From Candidatus Latescibacterota bacterium (GTDB lineage Bacteria > Latescibacterota > MWCZ01): a DNA stretch of 64,000 nt. The DNA is taken from contig JAKJDF010000002.1 of the NCBI GenBank assembly GCA_022706085.1, forward strand, positions 411,479 to 475,478, given 5' to 3'. The notes beneath the pieces were generated by a model that was not told where the DNA came from, made no database searches, and worked only from the letters and a program-made list of their open reading frames with translations. The position numbers and the translations under genes are program-made. Shown piece by piece: positions 36,592 through 45,452 of this stretch; within the stretch, counting starts at the first letter, position 1, and each line of letters starts with the position of its first letter.

Positions 36592-37941
36592 CTACCGCCC
36601 CGTCTCCGCGCGTTTCAGATACCTCCCGAAATGCCGGTCGAGCTTTGAGGTGTGGTTGACCACCCAGTCGATCAGCAGAATCTGCGCATGGAAGAGCAGA
36701 AAGTTCCGCCGTGTCCGAAACCCTTTCCGTATCTCCTCCTTGAACTTCCCGAACCTGTCCACGAAACGCTGATGTTCGGCGATCTGGAGCGGGAGGAAGG
36801 GGTAGTCATGTTCGGCCATCAGCTTTTCTTCCGCCGTGAAATGCTCCGCCACGTAATTGTCGAGGAACGAAATCGCGGCCCTGATTTCGGAAAGGTTGTG
36901 CGTCTTCTGGATAGCCTCCACCAGCCCCTTCACAAAATCGAACAGGGCCCGGTGCTGGTCGTCAATCTCCTCATGGCCAACGGCGACAGCCGGGCTCCAC
37001 TCGATCGCCAGGTCAAATTCGCCGCTGCTTTCGTGAACACCCGTTTTCATGAAGCGTTCGCACCGCGCGCGGTAGACCTGTGCGGCGGTATCGTCAGGTG
37101 CTTCTGCCAGACACTGGGCCAGCAGATCCATGGCGGCGGGAACCTCTTTCATGTGATACCGGGCCAACGCCTCCTCAAACAGCCCCTTCGTTCTCCGTTT
37201 CGCCTCCCGCAGGAGAGGCGGATCAGCGTCAAACACCTCGTACACTGACTGCGGCTGCTCTTTGCCCTTGACCTTCACCCGATCGATGAAGCGCGTGTCG
37301 TGGTGGCCGATGTTTCGCGTTCCGTAGTACGTGTGCTCGCTGATCAACAACGGTGTCCCGTAGCTTTTTGTGAGTGTTTCGATGCGCGCCGCCAGGTTGA
37401 CGGCATCGCTGATGACCGTGCTTTCGAGATGGGCGCGCCCGCCAACCACTCCCAGCATCGTAAGCCCGGTGTTAAGCCCGATGCCGATCCGTATCGGAGC
37501 CTGCCCGCTCTTTCTCTTCAGGGCATTGTTGAACCCGTTGAGCCTCTGCAGCATCTCGAGGGCGCAGTGAACCGCGTCATCCGGACCTGTGGGGAACAGC
37601 GCCATGACGGCATCGCCCATGTACTTGTCAATGATGCCGTTGTGCCGAACAAACACCGGTTCCATCCGCCGGAAGTACGCGTTGATGAAGTCGAAGTTCT
37701 CGGCCGGACTCATCCGCTCGGAAAGCGGGGTGAAGTCCCTGATATCCGAGAAGAGAATGGTCATCGTCCTTTCAACGTGGTCTCCCGGACGGACATCGGT
37801 AACGCAGCTCTTGCCCAGCAACCCGAAGGCCTCGGAGGGAAGGAAACGGCGGATAGCTTCCTGCATCTCGCCCTCCAGAACATCCCGCCGTGCGCCGCGT
37901 TTCCTGCGCGTCAGTTCCGCGACCGGTTTCCGTTCAGGCAT
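36592..37941 (-). CDS. Class III adenylate/guanylate cyclase fused to a bacteriohemerythrin domain
   Basis: 449-aa cytoplasmic signalling protein. The cyclase homology domain covers about 55-240. It has metal-binding Asp66 (FSDIRDF) and Asp110 (YMGDAVMA), plus purine-specifying Lys106 and Asp179 (ISDAVNLAARIE), which fit adenylate cyclase. A helical TPR-like linker spans about 250-305. A hemerythrin domain spans about 310-440. His323/His330, His367-x-x-x-Glu371, His390 and His430-x4-Asp435 match di-iron ligands, but the usual HxxxH pair reads Gln386xxxHis390. There is no membrane segment. GGAGGAGGG precedes the ATG. Confidence 0.88.
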   Translation of the reverse strand: MPERKPVAELTRRKRGARRDVLEGEMQEAIRRFLPSEAFGLLGKSCVTDVRPGDHVERTMTILFSDIRDFTPLSERMSPAENFDFINAYFRRMEPVFVRHNGIIDKYMGDAVMALFPTGPDDAVHCALEMLQRLNGFNNALKRKSGQAPIRIGIGLNTGLTMLGVVGGRAHLESTVISDAVNLAARIETLTKSYGTPLLISEHTYYGTRNIGHHDTRFIDRVKVKGKEQPQSVYEVFDADPPLLREAKRRTKGLFEEALARYHMKEVPAAMDLLAQCLAEAPDDTAAQVYRARCERFMKTGVHESSGEFDLAIEWSPAVAVGHEEIDDQHRALFDFVKGLVEAIQKTHNLSEIRAAISFLDNYVAEHFTAEEKLMAEHDYPFLPLQIAEHQRFVDRFGKFKEEIRKGFRTRRNFLLFHAQILLIDWVVNHTSKLDRHFGRYLKRAETGR

Positions 37942-38143
37942 GCCCAATCCCTCCTCCGTTGTCTGCGCGCCACAGCCCACCGCTCTGCAACCACCCGCCA
38001 GATGGCGCAGGAAGAACGCCGGAATACTGGTCCCGGCACGTCAGCGACAAACAACCGTGTGGCGGCGCATCCATCGCGCAAAAATATACGCGAATTTCAG
38101 AACTGGACAAGCTGAACAGATTGAAGCAGTCGGAATGCGGGCG

Positions 38144-39430
38144 TTACACACTGGCCGTCAGGTCTGCTATGAATACCCTTCGCCGTCCCTCCGGACACGT
38201 GTTGAACACAATCCGGCAAAACGACCTGTCCCATGCGGGGTGCGGGTCCACCCGCAGGCAATCCATCGGCCCTTCGACCAGCGGCGTCGTGCGCATGCGC
38301 GCAAGCATCATCTCCTCCCCGCTCCTGACGTTGATCCACCGCAGCGGCGTGGTGCCGTCCCCGAACGCCGCGTACTCCCGCGTGTACGCATCGGTGAGAA
38401 CGTGCCGGTTATCAGGATGCAGCGTGGGATGGCCGCCGCCTGGAATGTCCGCGTGGAGCGCGCGGAGGTCGGTGCCGTCATAGCGGTACGAGGCGAACCG
38501 AAGCCCGGTTCCGAACAGGTTCAGGTTCTGAATGATGTGTTCACCGTCGGGGCACCAGTTCGGGTGGTGGCCACCTTTCGCCCAGACTCCCGCGGGCAAT
38601 GCGAGGCGGATATCGCTCCCGTCGGCGTTCATGGTGACAACATGGTTTTTCCTGAACGCGCCTTCCCTCCGCCCGAACCCGTCCGCCCGACGCCAGCGGA
38701 CGACGAACATGAGCCGCGTTCCCTGCGGATTCCATTTCACGTGAAAACCGTACAGCGCACCCGGATGCCCCTCGAGCGGCCGCCGCATCTCAGGGAGCTC
38801 ATCGACAATCTCCGCAAAAGACACCAGCAGCCTGCATTCGCCGGTGACTGTATCTGTGATGTACAGGCCGTCATTTTCGTCTGCGAAGCGATTCAACGGC
38901 AAAGCCACGTGAGGAGCAACCACCCCGTACCCCGCCTGCGTAAGCCCGGTGCGCAGGAGGCAGGGGCTGGCCAGCTTCGTGCCATCGGGCGAGACCATGT
39001 AGACCGTGCCGTCGAGGTCCGTGCGCTCGCCGGAAAGCGGGTCGAGCCTGACACCGAACGGCCGCCAGTGCTCCACGTCCATGTCGTTGAAATAAAGCTC
39101 TCCGTCGGTCCGCCCCCACTGCGCCTGTGCGCCAAGCTGCGTATCCCACCCGCGGGAGGAGGCGACGACCCTCCAGTCGCCGGTGAGCAGATCCACCACC
39201 ACGATTTCCGCCGGTTCCCCCTCATACGGCGGCCTTTCCTCGGTCGGCAGGCGGGTAAGCGCGACATACCTTCCCGACGGACTGACCGGGCTGGTATCAT
39301 AGAACCGGTGAATGCACCGGTCGAGAGGAGGCGGTGAGATGTACCAGACGGGCACGGCGGGTTGGAATCCGCGGTACTGCTCGAAGCGCCCCGATACCTG
39401 CACGGGCGGAGTAATCGCCACCTCTGACAT
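38144..39430 (-). CDS. TolB/PL22-like beta-propeller, putative oligogalacturonate-lyase relative
   Basis: 428 aa with repeated propeller blades (SPSGRYVALTR, SPDGTKLASP, NPQGTRLMFVV, CPDGEHIIQN, HPDNRHVLTD). The histidines in HHPNWCPDGEH and GGGHPTLHPD are in places where PL22 oligogalacturonate lyases hold metal and catalytic residues. No signal peptide, unlike periplasmic TolB. GGAGGG precedes ATG 39430; the frame is open to 39598, overlapping the sulfatase. The activity remains uncertain. Confidence 0.72.
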   Translation of the reverse strand: MSEVAITPPVQVSGRFEQYRGFQPAVPVWYISPPPLDRCIHRFYDTSPVSPSGRYVALTRLPTEERPPYEGEPAEIVVVDLLTGDWRVVASSRGWDTQLGAQAQWGRTDGELYFNDMDVEHWRPFGVRLDPLSGERTDLDGTVYMVSPDGTKLASPCLLRTGLTQAGYGVVAPHVALPLNRFADENDGLYITDTVTGECRLLVSFAEIVDELPEMRRPLEGHPGALYGFHVKWNPQGTRLMFVVRWRRADGFGRREGAFRKNHVVTMNADGSDIRLALPAGVWAKGGHHPNWCPDGEHIIQNLNLFGTGLRFASYRYDGTDLRALHADIPGGGHPTLHPDNRHVLTDAYTREYAAFGDGTTPLRWINVRSGEEMMLARMRTTPLVEGPMDCLRVDPHPAWDRSFCRIVFNTCPEGRRRVFIADLTASV

Positions 39431-39485
39431 GGTCTCCCTCCTGATTACGCGCATCCGGCCACCCATGCCACGGCGGCGTGAGCGC

Positions 39486-41024
39486 TTACGCGTCCGCCTT
39501 CCGGACCTCCGGAACCGCCCCTTTCCAGATGTCAACCGGAACATCGTTCGCCTGCGATGGCCCGGGCGTTGACCGACCGGCGGACACCTGCTCCTCAAGG
39601 GCAGTCACAAGCTCGTTCACCACATCCCGCCGCCGCGCCTGAAGGTTAACCCGTTCACCCGGATCCGCTTCCATGTCGTACAGTTGAACCGGCGGCAGGC
39701 CCTGTTCTGCCGCTGTCCTGTCGTTCGGCTCGGTCCAGCCGCCCGACCCCGGGCAGAGCACCAGCTTCCACCTGCCGTCGCGGATGGCGAACTTGCCCTC
39801 AATGGAATGATGGACAACATACCGGCGCACGGGGTGGTCTTCGCCCTCGAGGAGAGGCAGGATGCTGACACTGTCCTCCCCTGCGTCGCCAGGGAGAGGC
39901 GTTCCCAGCACATCGGCACACGTGGCCATCAGGTCCGCGAGGCACACCAGTTGGCCGCACTCAACGCCGGGCGGGGTCACTCCCGGCCAGCGGACTGCAA
40001 AGGGGATTCGGTGGCCGCCGTCCCACGCGTCGGACTTGTACCCGCGGTAATGCGCGCTGGGGAAGTGGCCCTTCGCCTCCAGATCCTTCACGCCGATGTA
40101 ATGCGCGCAGCCATTGTCGCTGGCAAACATGACGATGGTGCTGCCCTCGACGCCGCTGTCTTCAATCGCCTTCAACACAAGCCCCACGATTGCGTCTGTC
40201 TCCATGACGAAATCGGCGTAGAGATTCAGTCCGCTTTTGCCTTTCCATTCGTCGTTCACCGCAAGTGGCGTGTGAGGCGATGTGAGCGGCATGTACAGGA
40301 AGAACGAACGGCCTGCGCGCGCCTGTTCAGACACGAATTGCTCCGCCCGCCGGGCGAATTCAGGCAGAAGCTGCTCGAAGCCCCAACCGGCGAGCGCCGG
40401 CCCGGGGATGCTTGCCTGGTTGTTCACCAGCAGCCGCTCCGGGAGGAATTCATCCGGTATACCGACCGTGCGATCGTTTTCGATGTAGCAGTACGGCGGC
40501 CAGTTGGGGACATCCACCCCAAAATACGAGTCGAAACCGCGGGTGGTCGGTCCTCCCGTCGTCGGCCGGGAAAACGCTTCCCGCCAGCGTGCTCTCTGTT
40601 CCGGCGTGGCTTCGGGAACGTCACCCGCCCGGTGGGAAGGAAGAAAGTCCCCGGTGACCGGGAAATCCCAGCCCTGACCGAGGTGCCACTTTCCAATACA
40701 CGCGGTCGCATACCCGTTCTGCCGCAACAGACCGGCAACCGTGAGGCGGTGGGCGGCAATGAGCGGATCACCGTACGGGCCGACGATGCCTTTCTGAAGC
40801 AAGGAGCGCCAGTTGTAGCGGCCGGTAAGGATGCTGTAACGCGACGGGCTGCACACAGACGACGTCGCATGCGCATCGGTGAACCGCATCCCCTGCGCGG
40901 CGACGCGATCTATGTTCGGCGTGGGGATTCTGCCCTCCGGGTTGAAGCAGGATACGTCGCCGTACCCGAGGTCGTCGGCAAGGATGTACACGATGTTTGG
41001 CCTGCCCCTTTGTGTCGAGCCCAT
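39486..41024 (-). CDS. Sulfatase (arylsulfatase A-like, Cys type)
   Basis: 512-aa S1-type sulfatase. Metal-binding Asp17/Asp18 lie in ILADDLGYGD. The formylglycine motif CSPSR starts at Cys58 and is followed by TGRYNW. SDNG and KWKLV/GRWKL-type C-terminal segments are present. The cysteine must be converted by a formylglycine-generating enzyme not seen in the window. No signal peptide. ATG 41024 has AGGAGG at 9 nt; ATG 41123, overlapping the preceding stop, is the alternative. Confidence 0.92.
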   Translation of the reverse strand: MGSTQRGRPNIVYILADDLGYGDVSCFNPEGRIPTPNIDRVAAQGMRFTDAHATSSVCSPSRYSILTGRYNWRSLLQKGIVGPYGDPLIAAHRLTVAGLLRQNGYATACIGKWHLGQGWDFPVTGDFLPSHRAGDVPEATPEQRARWREAFSRPTTGGPTTRGFDSYFGVDVPNWPPYCYIENDRTVGIPDEFLPERLLVNNQASIPGPALAGWGFEQLLPEFARRAEQFVSEQARAGRSFFLYMPLTSPHTPLAVNDEWKGKSGLNLYADFVMETDAIVGLVLKAIEDSGVEGSTIVMFASDNGCAHYIGVKDLEAKGHFPSAHYRGYKSDAWDGGHRIPFAVRWPGVTPPGVECGQLVCLADLMATCADVLGTPLPGDAGEDSVSILPLLEGEDHPVRRYVVHHSIEGKFAIRDGRWKLVLCPGSGGWTEPNDRTAAEQGLPPVQLYDMEADPGERVNLQARRRDVVNELVTALEEQVSAGRSTPGPSQANDVPVDIWKGAVPEVRKADA

Positions 41025-41119
41025 GTCCGTACCCCTCCTGTGTGCCTTCCGCTGCGGCTGTTCGGAATCGGTGCCGGGTCGAGTGAATCGCGCCGGCGGC
41101 ACCTCTTCCCGATGCGTCA

Positions 41120-42511
41120 TCATTCGAACAGCCGTGCGCGGTCACCCACTCCGAGCACCGCATCCTGTATGATCAGCGTCTTCTGGATCTCCCGGATATC
41201 CACCTCCCGCACCACGCCTCCCTTTTTCGCCGCAAGAGCAGCCGCGACACCTGCTGCGTGGCCCGTGGCGAGGCAGGTCGCAGCACCTCTGAGCGATGCC
41301 TGCGAGAGATGGTCACATGCAATCGAGCGCCCCGCAACGAGAAGGTTCTCGACGTTCTGCGGCAGCAGGGCGCGGAGTGGCACGTCGTGGTGACCTTTCA
41401 GTCCGGTGAACTTGAACACCGTGCCTTTCAGGTGGTAGTCGAGGCCGCGGCAGTTAAGCGCCACCACGTCGGCAAACCGTGCGTTGCCGCGCACGTCGTC
41501 AATGGTCAGCACGTAATCCCCGATGATGCGCCGCGTCTCCCGCACGCCCAGATGTGACTGCGCGACGATGTACGCATCCTCAAACCCCGGAATCGTTTCG
41601 CGAAGGTACTGGAGGTGCTTCAGCGCCCCGCGGAGCCCATTCGCCTCCGCACGCGTGAGCGCCCCCGGATCGAGCGGATTGATGTCCGAATTCCCCTGAA
41701 TCCGAACAGCATCCCGGTGGATGCAAAGCTTCACGGTCGGCATGACGCCCACGTGGTACGGCTCGCCGGTCACGGGGTCCTTCGCATTGTGCGGCAGAAC
41801 GATCGTCAGCATGCGCTGTACCCCGGACAATTTCGGTTCCACATCTATGTTGCTTACCCGCAGGTCGAGGCGGTCTTTGTTGGCGCGTGCCCACTCCAAA
41901 ACCTTGAAATGATCCACCCCGCAGGCGATGTAGTCGCACGAAACCTGCTGCAGGTGCTCCACCTCCGTCATGTCAAACGGTGCACCGGCGAAGGCGGCGA
42001 TGTCGGCGTCGCCGGTAGCGTCAACCAGGCATTTGCCCAGGATTGCCCCCGTGCCGCCCTTATTGTGGACGATGATGCCGCGTACCGCGTTGCCATCTTT
42101 TACCACGCCGGACGTCCACGTATGGAACAGGAAATCCGCCCCCGCCTCTTCCATCATGTCGAGGGCGACCTTGCGCGTCCACACCGGCCAGATTTCGTTG
42201 CGTCTCTCCACAAGGAAGGCGTTCCCATCGGCCTCCATGCGTTTCATGAACTCCCACGGCAGGCCCCGGATGATCTGGTTGCCGTCCGAGTCGAAGAACT
42301 GGCTGAGGCCGGTGTTGTAGGGAGCGGTTGTGCACCCGCCAAGGTACCCGGCTTTCTCCACCAACAGGACCCTGGCACCCGTTCGCGCTGCGGCAACGGC
42401 GGCGATGAAGCCCGAGGTTCCGCCGCCAACCACGACCACGTCGGCCTCCGCCATGACGGGGATGCGCGTGGCGGGGAGGGTGACTGTCCCCACTGATTTC
42501 TCCTTCTGCAT
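41120..42511 (-). CDS. FAD-dependent oxidoreductase (FAD_oxidored family), second copy
   Basis: 463 aa. The FAD-binding N-terminus is VVVVGGGTSGFIAAVAAARTG, followed by GYLGGCTTAPYN with a Cys in the position often linked to flavin or FeS in this group. The second motif is VDATGDADIAAFAGAPFD, and the C-terminal motif is LLVAGRSIACD. GVRETRRIIGDYVLTIDD is nearly identical to the same segment of the protein at 18816. It is upstream of and overlaps the sulfatase frame, implying one transcript. Substrate unknown. Confidence 0.86.
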   Translation of the reverse strand: MQKEKSVGTVTLPATRIPVMAEADVVVVGGGTSGFIAAVAAARTGARVLLVEKAGYLGGCTTAPYNTGLSQFFDSDGNQIIRGLPWEFMKRMEADGNAFLVERRNEIWPVWTRKVALDMMEEAGADFLFHTWTSGVVKDGNAVRGIIVHNKGGTGAILGKCLVDATGDADIAAFAGAPFDMTEVEHLQQVSCDYIACGVDHFKVLEWARANKDRLDLRVSNIDVEPKLSGVQRMLTIVLPHNAKDPVTGEPYHVGVMPTVKLCIHRDAVRIQGNSDINPLDPGALTRAEANGLRGALKHLQYLRETIPGFEDAYIVAQSHLGVRETRRIIGDYVLTIDDVRGNARFADVVALNCRGLDYHLKGTVFKFTGLKGHHDVPLRALLPQNVENLLVAGRSIACDHLSQASLRGAATCLATGHAAGVAAALAAKKGGVVREVDIREIQKTLIIQDAVLGVGDRARLFE

Positions 42512-42555
42512 GTCCGAACCCTTCCTCTCTCACGTCCTGTTCGTCAAAGCAGGCA

Positions 42556-42580
42556 GGTCGCTGAGCCTGTCGAAGCGACC
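42556..42580. repeat. Family B repeat, hairpin form
   Basis: GGTCGCT and AGCGACC flank the core GAGCCTGTCGA, giving a 7-bp stem. It lies in the 302-nt gene-free interval 42512-42813, together with the family A copy at 42723-42770. Confidence 0.75.
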
Positions 42581-42722
42581 GTACCATGGACCCGGGTTGA
42601 AGAAGGAGGCCTCTTCGAATAGTCCCCGCACGACGGGAACAGACTCAGGGACCTCTTTTTTCCGCCGTGCATCGATGGGACGAGCGTGGCGAAGCGCGCC
42701 CCCACTCCCTCGCGAACCGCCT

Positions 42723-42770
42723 GGAGATTCTTCGCGCCGGCCCCCTGCGGTCGCCTCGCTCAGAATGACG
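42723..42770 (-). repeat. Family A repeat, long variant
   Basis: Read on the minus strand it begins GTCATTCTGAGCG and ends CGAAGAATCTCC, with a GC-rich insert of about 22 nt between. The same ends occur in the short 29-bp copies at 57973 and 58315. Confidence 0.8.
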
Positions 42771-42813
42771 TGCATTTTCGGTGCGGCGCTCCTCCAACGG
42801 CTGCTCAGCGCCT

Positions 42814-44103
42814 TCAGGTGCCCGCAGAACCCCGCCATGCTCGGTAATCTGCCATCGCGGCCTCGTACGACGGGGTGCGCACCGGCCCCTTCAGGAGCGG
42901 ATCATCCACGCTCTCCATCCACTCCCACAGCATGGTGTCGAGGCGCGCCCTCACATCCGCATGTTCCGGCTTCTCCGCCACGTTTTCGAACTGGTTCGGA
43001 TCGGTTTCCAGATCGAACAGCTCCACCTGCCTGATACCCCGCTTCGCAAGCACCTCTTCGAAACGCACCGGCACGGTGGCGAAATCGATCGGGGCGTCGA
43101 AATGGCGAATCAAGGAAAATCGGTTCGTCCGCACACAGCGCGACTGTGACTTGTGGTACAGCGCGAACACGGCCTCGCGCACCGGTTGGACGCTCTCACC
43201 GCGCAGACTCGCGGCGAAACTCTTCCCCTGGAGGCCGTCCGGCGCCGGTATTCCCGCCAGATCGAGCACCGTGGGGAGGTAATCCACGTTGCTGAGGAGC
43301 AGATCGCACGCTCCGCCGCCGGTTACGCCGGCCTCCGGGTACCGCACGATACACGCAATGGCGATGCCGGGGTCGTAGAGAAACCACTTCGCGCGGGGCA
43401 TTTCGATCCCGTGGTCGGTAGTGAAGACCACAATGGTGTCGTCTTCGCGGCCACTCTCGTGCAATGCTTCCATGATGACGCTGGCCGCCTCGTCCACGTG
43501 GCGGATAGCCCCCTGATACGCCGCCATTGCCCTCCTCGACGACTCACAATCGGCAAGATACGGCGGTATCTCCACGCCGTGCTCGTCATCGGGCTCCGCC
43601 CCGCCATGATCAAACGGGGTATGGGTCTGAAAGAACCCGATCTGCGCATAGAACGGCGCCGGCTCCTTTCCCCTTGAACGCAGGAAATCCGCCACATCGG
43701 CAGCTATCGCTTTCGCAGCCGGGAAACCCTGACCCTGGATCGAATCAAACTCGAGACGCGGCAGCTCCTCCCGTACCACCTCGTGCTGGATGCCGAAGAG
43801 ATGGGTAGTGTCGCCTGCCGCCTTGAGCAATTGGCTCATGTGGCGCACATCGTCCCGGATTCGCCAGCGGAAGGGGTAACCGCAGAGATCCATCAGGCCG
43901 TGTGTCTGCGGGTAGAGGCCGGTGAGCTGGGTGGCGCGGCTCGCGGAGCAGATCGGCACGGTCGCAAAATAGCGTGTGAGGCGCACCCCGTCTGCCGCCA
44001 AAGCATCAATGGTGGGCGTGTGGAGCGTGGAATGCCCGTAGCAGCCGAAATGCCGTCCGGAATCATGCGTGGTGATCTGCAAAATGCTTGGATGACGCGC
44101 CAC
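42814..44103 (-). CDS. Sulfatase (Cys type), second copy
   Basis: 429-aa sulfatase-family hydrolase. The formylglycine motif CSASR starts at Cys52, followed by ATQLTGLYP. The metal site near the N-terminus is atypical (TTHDSGRH, with one Asp), and the second metal motif is TTDHGIEMP. No signal peptide. The start is GTG 44103, 5 nt after AAGGAGG; an ATG at 44169 has no such site. Probably a heparan- or fucan-type exosulfatase relative, but the substrate is unknown. Confidence 0.9.
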   Translation of the reverse strand: MARHPSILQITTHDSGRHFGCYGHSTLHTPTIDALAADGVRLTRYFATVPICSASRATQLTGLYPQTHGLMDLCGYPFRWRIRDDVRHMSQLLKAAGDTTHLFGIQHEVVREELPRLEFDSIQGQGFPAAKAIAADVADFLRSRGKEPAPFYAQIGFFQTHTPFDHGGAEPDDEHGVEIPPYLADCESSRRAMAAYQGAIRHVDEAASVIMEALHESGREDDTIVVFTTDHGIEMPRAKWFLYDPGIAIACIVRYPEAGVTGGGACDLLLSNVDYLPTVLDLAGIPAPDGLQGKSFAASLRGESVQPVREAVFALYHKSQSRCVRTNRFSLIRHFDAPIDFATVPVRFEEVLAKRGIRQVELFDLETDPNQFENVAEKPEHADVRARLDTMLWEWMESVDDPLLKGPVRTPSYEAAMADYRAWRGSAGT

Positions 44104-44413
44104 AACCACCTCCTTCTCCCCTGCTGTGCAAAATGGCGACTCCAGGTGCCCGGCCCAACCCCCGCGCACGCCTTTCCGCCGGTACAGTATCGCCGGTCAG
44201 CCTCGATCAAGCTGTGGCGATGCGGCCTGTTCGTGTCAAGTGCTTTTGCGAAAAAAGTTCAATCGGGGTACGGGGCGCGCGGACTCCGGTGTGCGACAAC
44301 AAGTTGCGGAAAATGAGGATGGGAACACGACACGCCGAGATGATGGTTGCCGAGTGGTACCTTCCCGCCGCAGTACCGGAGGGTTGCAGGAGGTGTGGCG
44401 GCGGCGCCCGGCA
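44104..44413. other. 310-nt gene-free stretch
   Basis: Upstream of the sulfatase start and downstream of cysE. I see no gene and no clear terminator hairpin with a T tract. Confidence 0.4.
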
Positions 44414-45103
44414 CTATTGCGTGGAACGGGGTTCTTCCGGTTCCGGGTTCTCCGAAACACCGCTGGAATCGCGATTCTGGATGGCGCGTAACTCCTGCTC
44501 GAAGCGAGCCATGTCGCGCTGGAGCGCGTCGAGCTTCAGCATGATCGGGTCGCCGATGCCGGTGTGTTCGAGCGCGGAAGCGACGCGTGCGCCACGCTGC
44601 CTTACCACGCGGCCCGGAACGCCCACCACGGTGCTGTCATCAGGAACGTCTTTGAGTACGACGGCGTTGGCGCCGATGTAGACGTTGTTGCCAATGGTAA
44701 TGTTGCCGAGAACTTTCGCGCCCGCGCCCACAACGACGCCATTTCCCAGCGTCGGGTGGCGCTTGCCGGTTTCCTTTCCCGTTCCTCCCAGCGTCACGCC
44801 CTGATAGAGCGTGCAATCGTCCCCGACAATCGTCGTCTCGCCAATAACGACACCCATCCCGTGGTCAATGAAGAACCCGCGGCCGATCTGCGCACCCGGA
44901 TGGATCTCGATGCCGGTGAAAAAGCGCCCGATCTGGGAGAGCAATCGGGGAATGAATGGAACGCCGTGTCTGTGGAGAAAATGCGCCACGCGATAGTTCC
45001 ACAGAGCGTGGAGCCCGGCATAGGTGAAAACTACCTCGAAGACACCCCAGAAGCCTCGGGCTGCGGGATCGCGTTCAAAAACCGCCTTGACGTCGCGAAA
45101 CAT
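44414..45103 (-). CDS. cysE: Serine O-acetyltransferase
   Basis: 229-aa first enzyme of cysteine synthesis. The N-terminal helical region is followed by hexapeptide left-handed beta-helix repeats. Catalytic and cofactor segments are [20 protein letters not shown] and [12 protein letters not shown], and VGVPGRVV ends the helix. The C-terminal tail is long (about 45 residues, charged). ATG 45103 has AAAAGGAG 11 nt upstream; the frame runs to 45148 without one. Divergent from the DUF2723 gene. Confidence 0.94.
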   Translation of the reverse strand: MFRDVKAVFERDPAARGFWGVFEVVFTYAGLHALWNYRVAHFLHRHGVPFIPRLLSQIGRFFTGIEIHPGAQIGRGFFIDHGMGVVIGETTIVGDDCTLYQGVTLGGTGKETGKRHPTLGNGVVVGAGAKVLGNITIGNNVYIGANAVVLKDVPDDSTVVGVPGRVVRQRGARVASALEHTGIGDPIMLKLDALQRDMARFEQELRAIQNRDSSGVSENPEPEEPRSTQ

Positions 45104-45198
45104 ACGTTCTGGCTCCTTTTGCCCGGCGTGCCGGGCGCCCTGGCGCATCGTCTGCAGTCGGACTAGAAGAATACTCGGCGCGCGCGGGCGATGTCAAT

Positions 45199-45236
45199 CG
45201 ACCCGATGCCTCTCGGGCGACCCGATGCCTCTCGGG
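45199..45236. repeat. Tandem 19-nt hairpin repeat
   Basis: Two exact 19-nt units (45199-45217 and 45218-45236) each contain CCCGA...TCGGG, able to form a 5-bp stem. A partial third unit follows. They lie between cysE and the promoter at 45285. Confidence 0.75.
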
Positions 45237-45284
45237 CGGCCCGACGGTTATCGGACCAGGGTGTGGCTCCGCCGGGTACAACGC

Positions 45285-45313
45285 TTGACTTGGCCGCGCA
45301 CGGGCGGTATTCT
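45285..45313 (+). promoter_or_regulatory. Sigma70-type promoter of the DUF2723 glycosylation operon
   Basis: TTGACT at 45285-45290 and TATTCT at 45308-45313 are spaced 17 nt apart. The predicted transcript begins near 45320, about 130 nt before the gene start at 45453. Confidence 0.65.
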
Positions 45314-45452
45314 CACATTTCTCAATAAGTCTTTGAGCGGAAGCAAACTGCTCTGTGCTCTACCACCATTACCCCCCGGGGCGGCGAGGAAGTTCCGATT
45401 TCGGGCGGGCGGCATCACGATTTCCGCGTGATTCAACCAGAGGGATTGTGGC

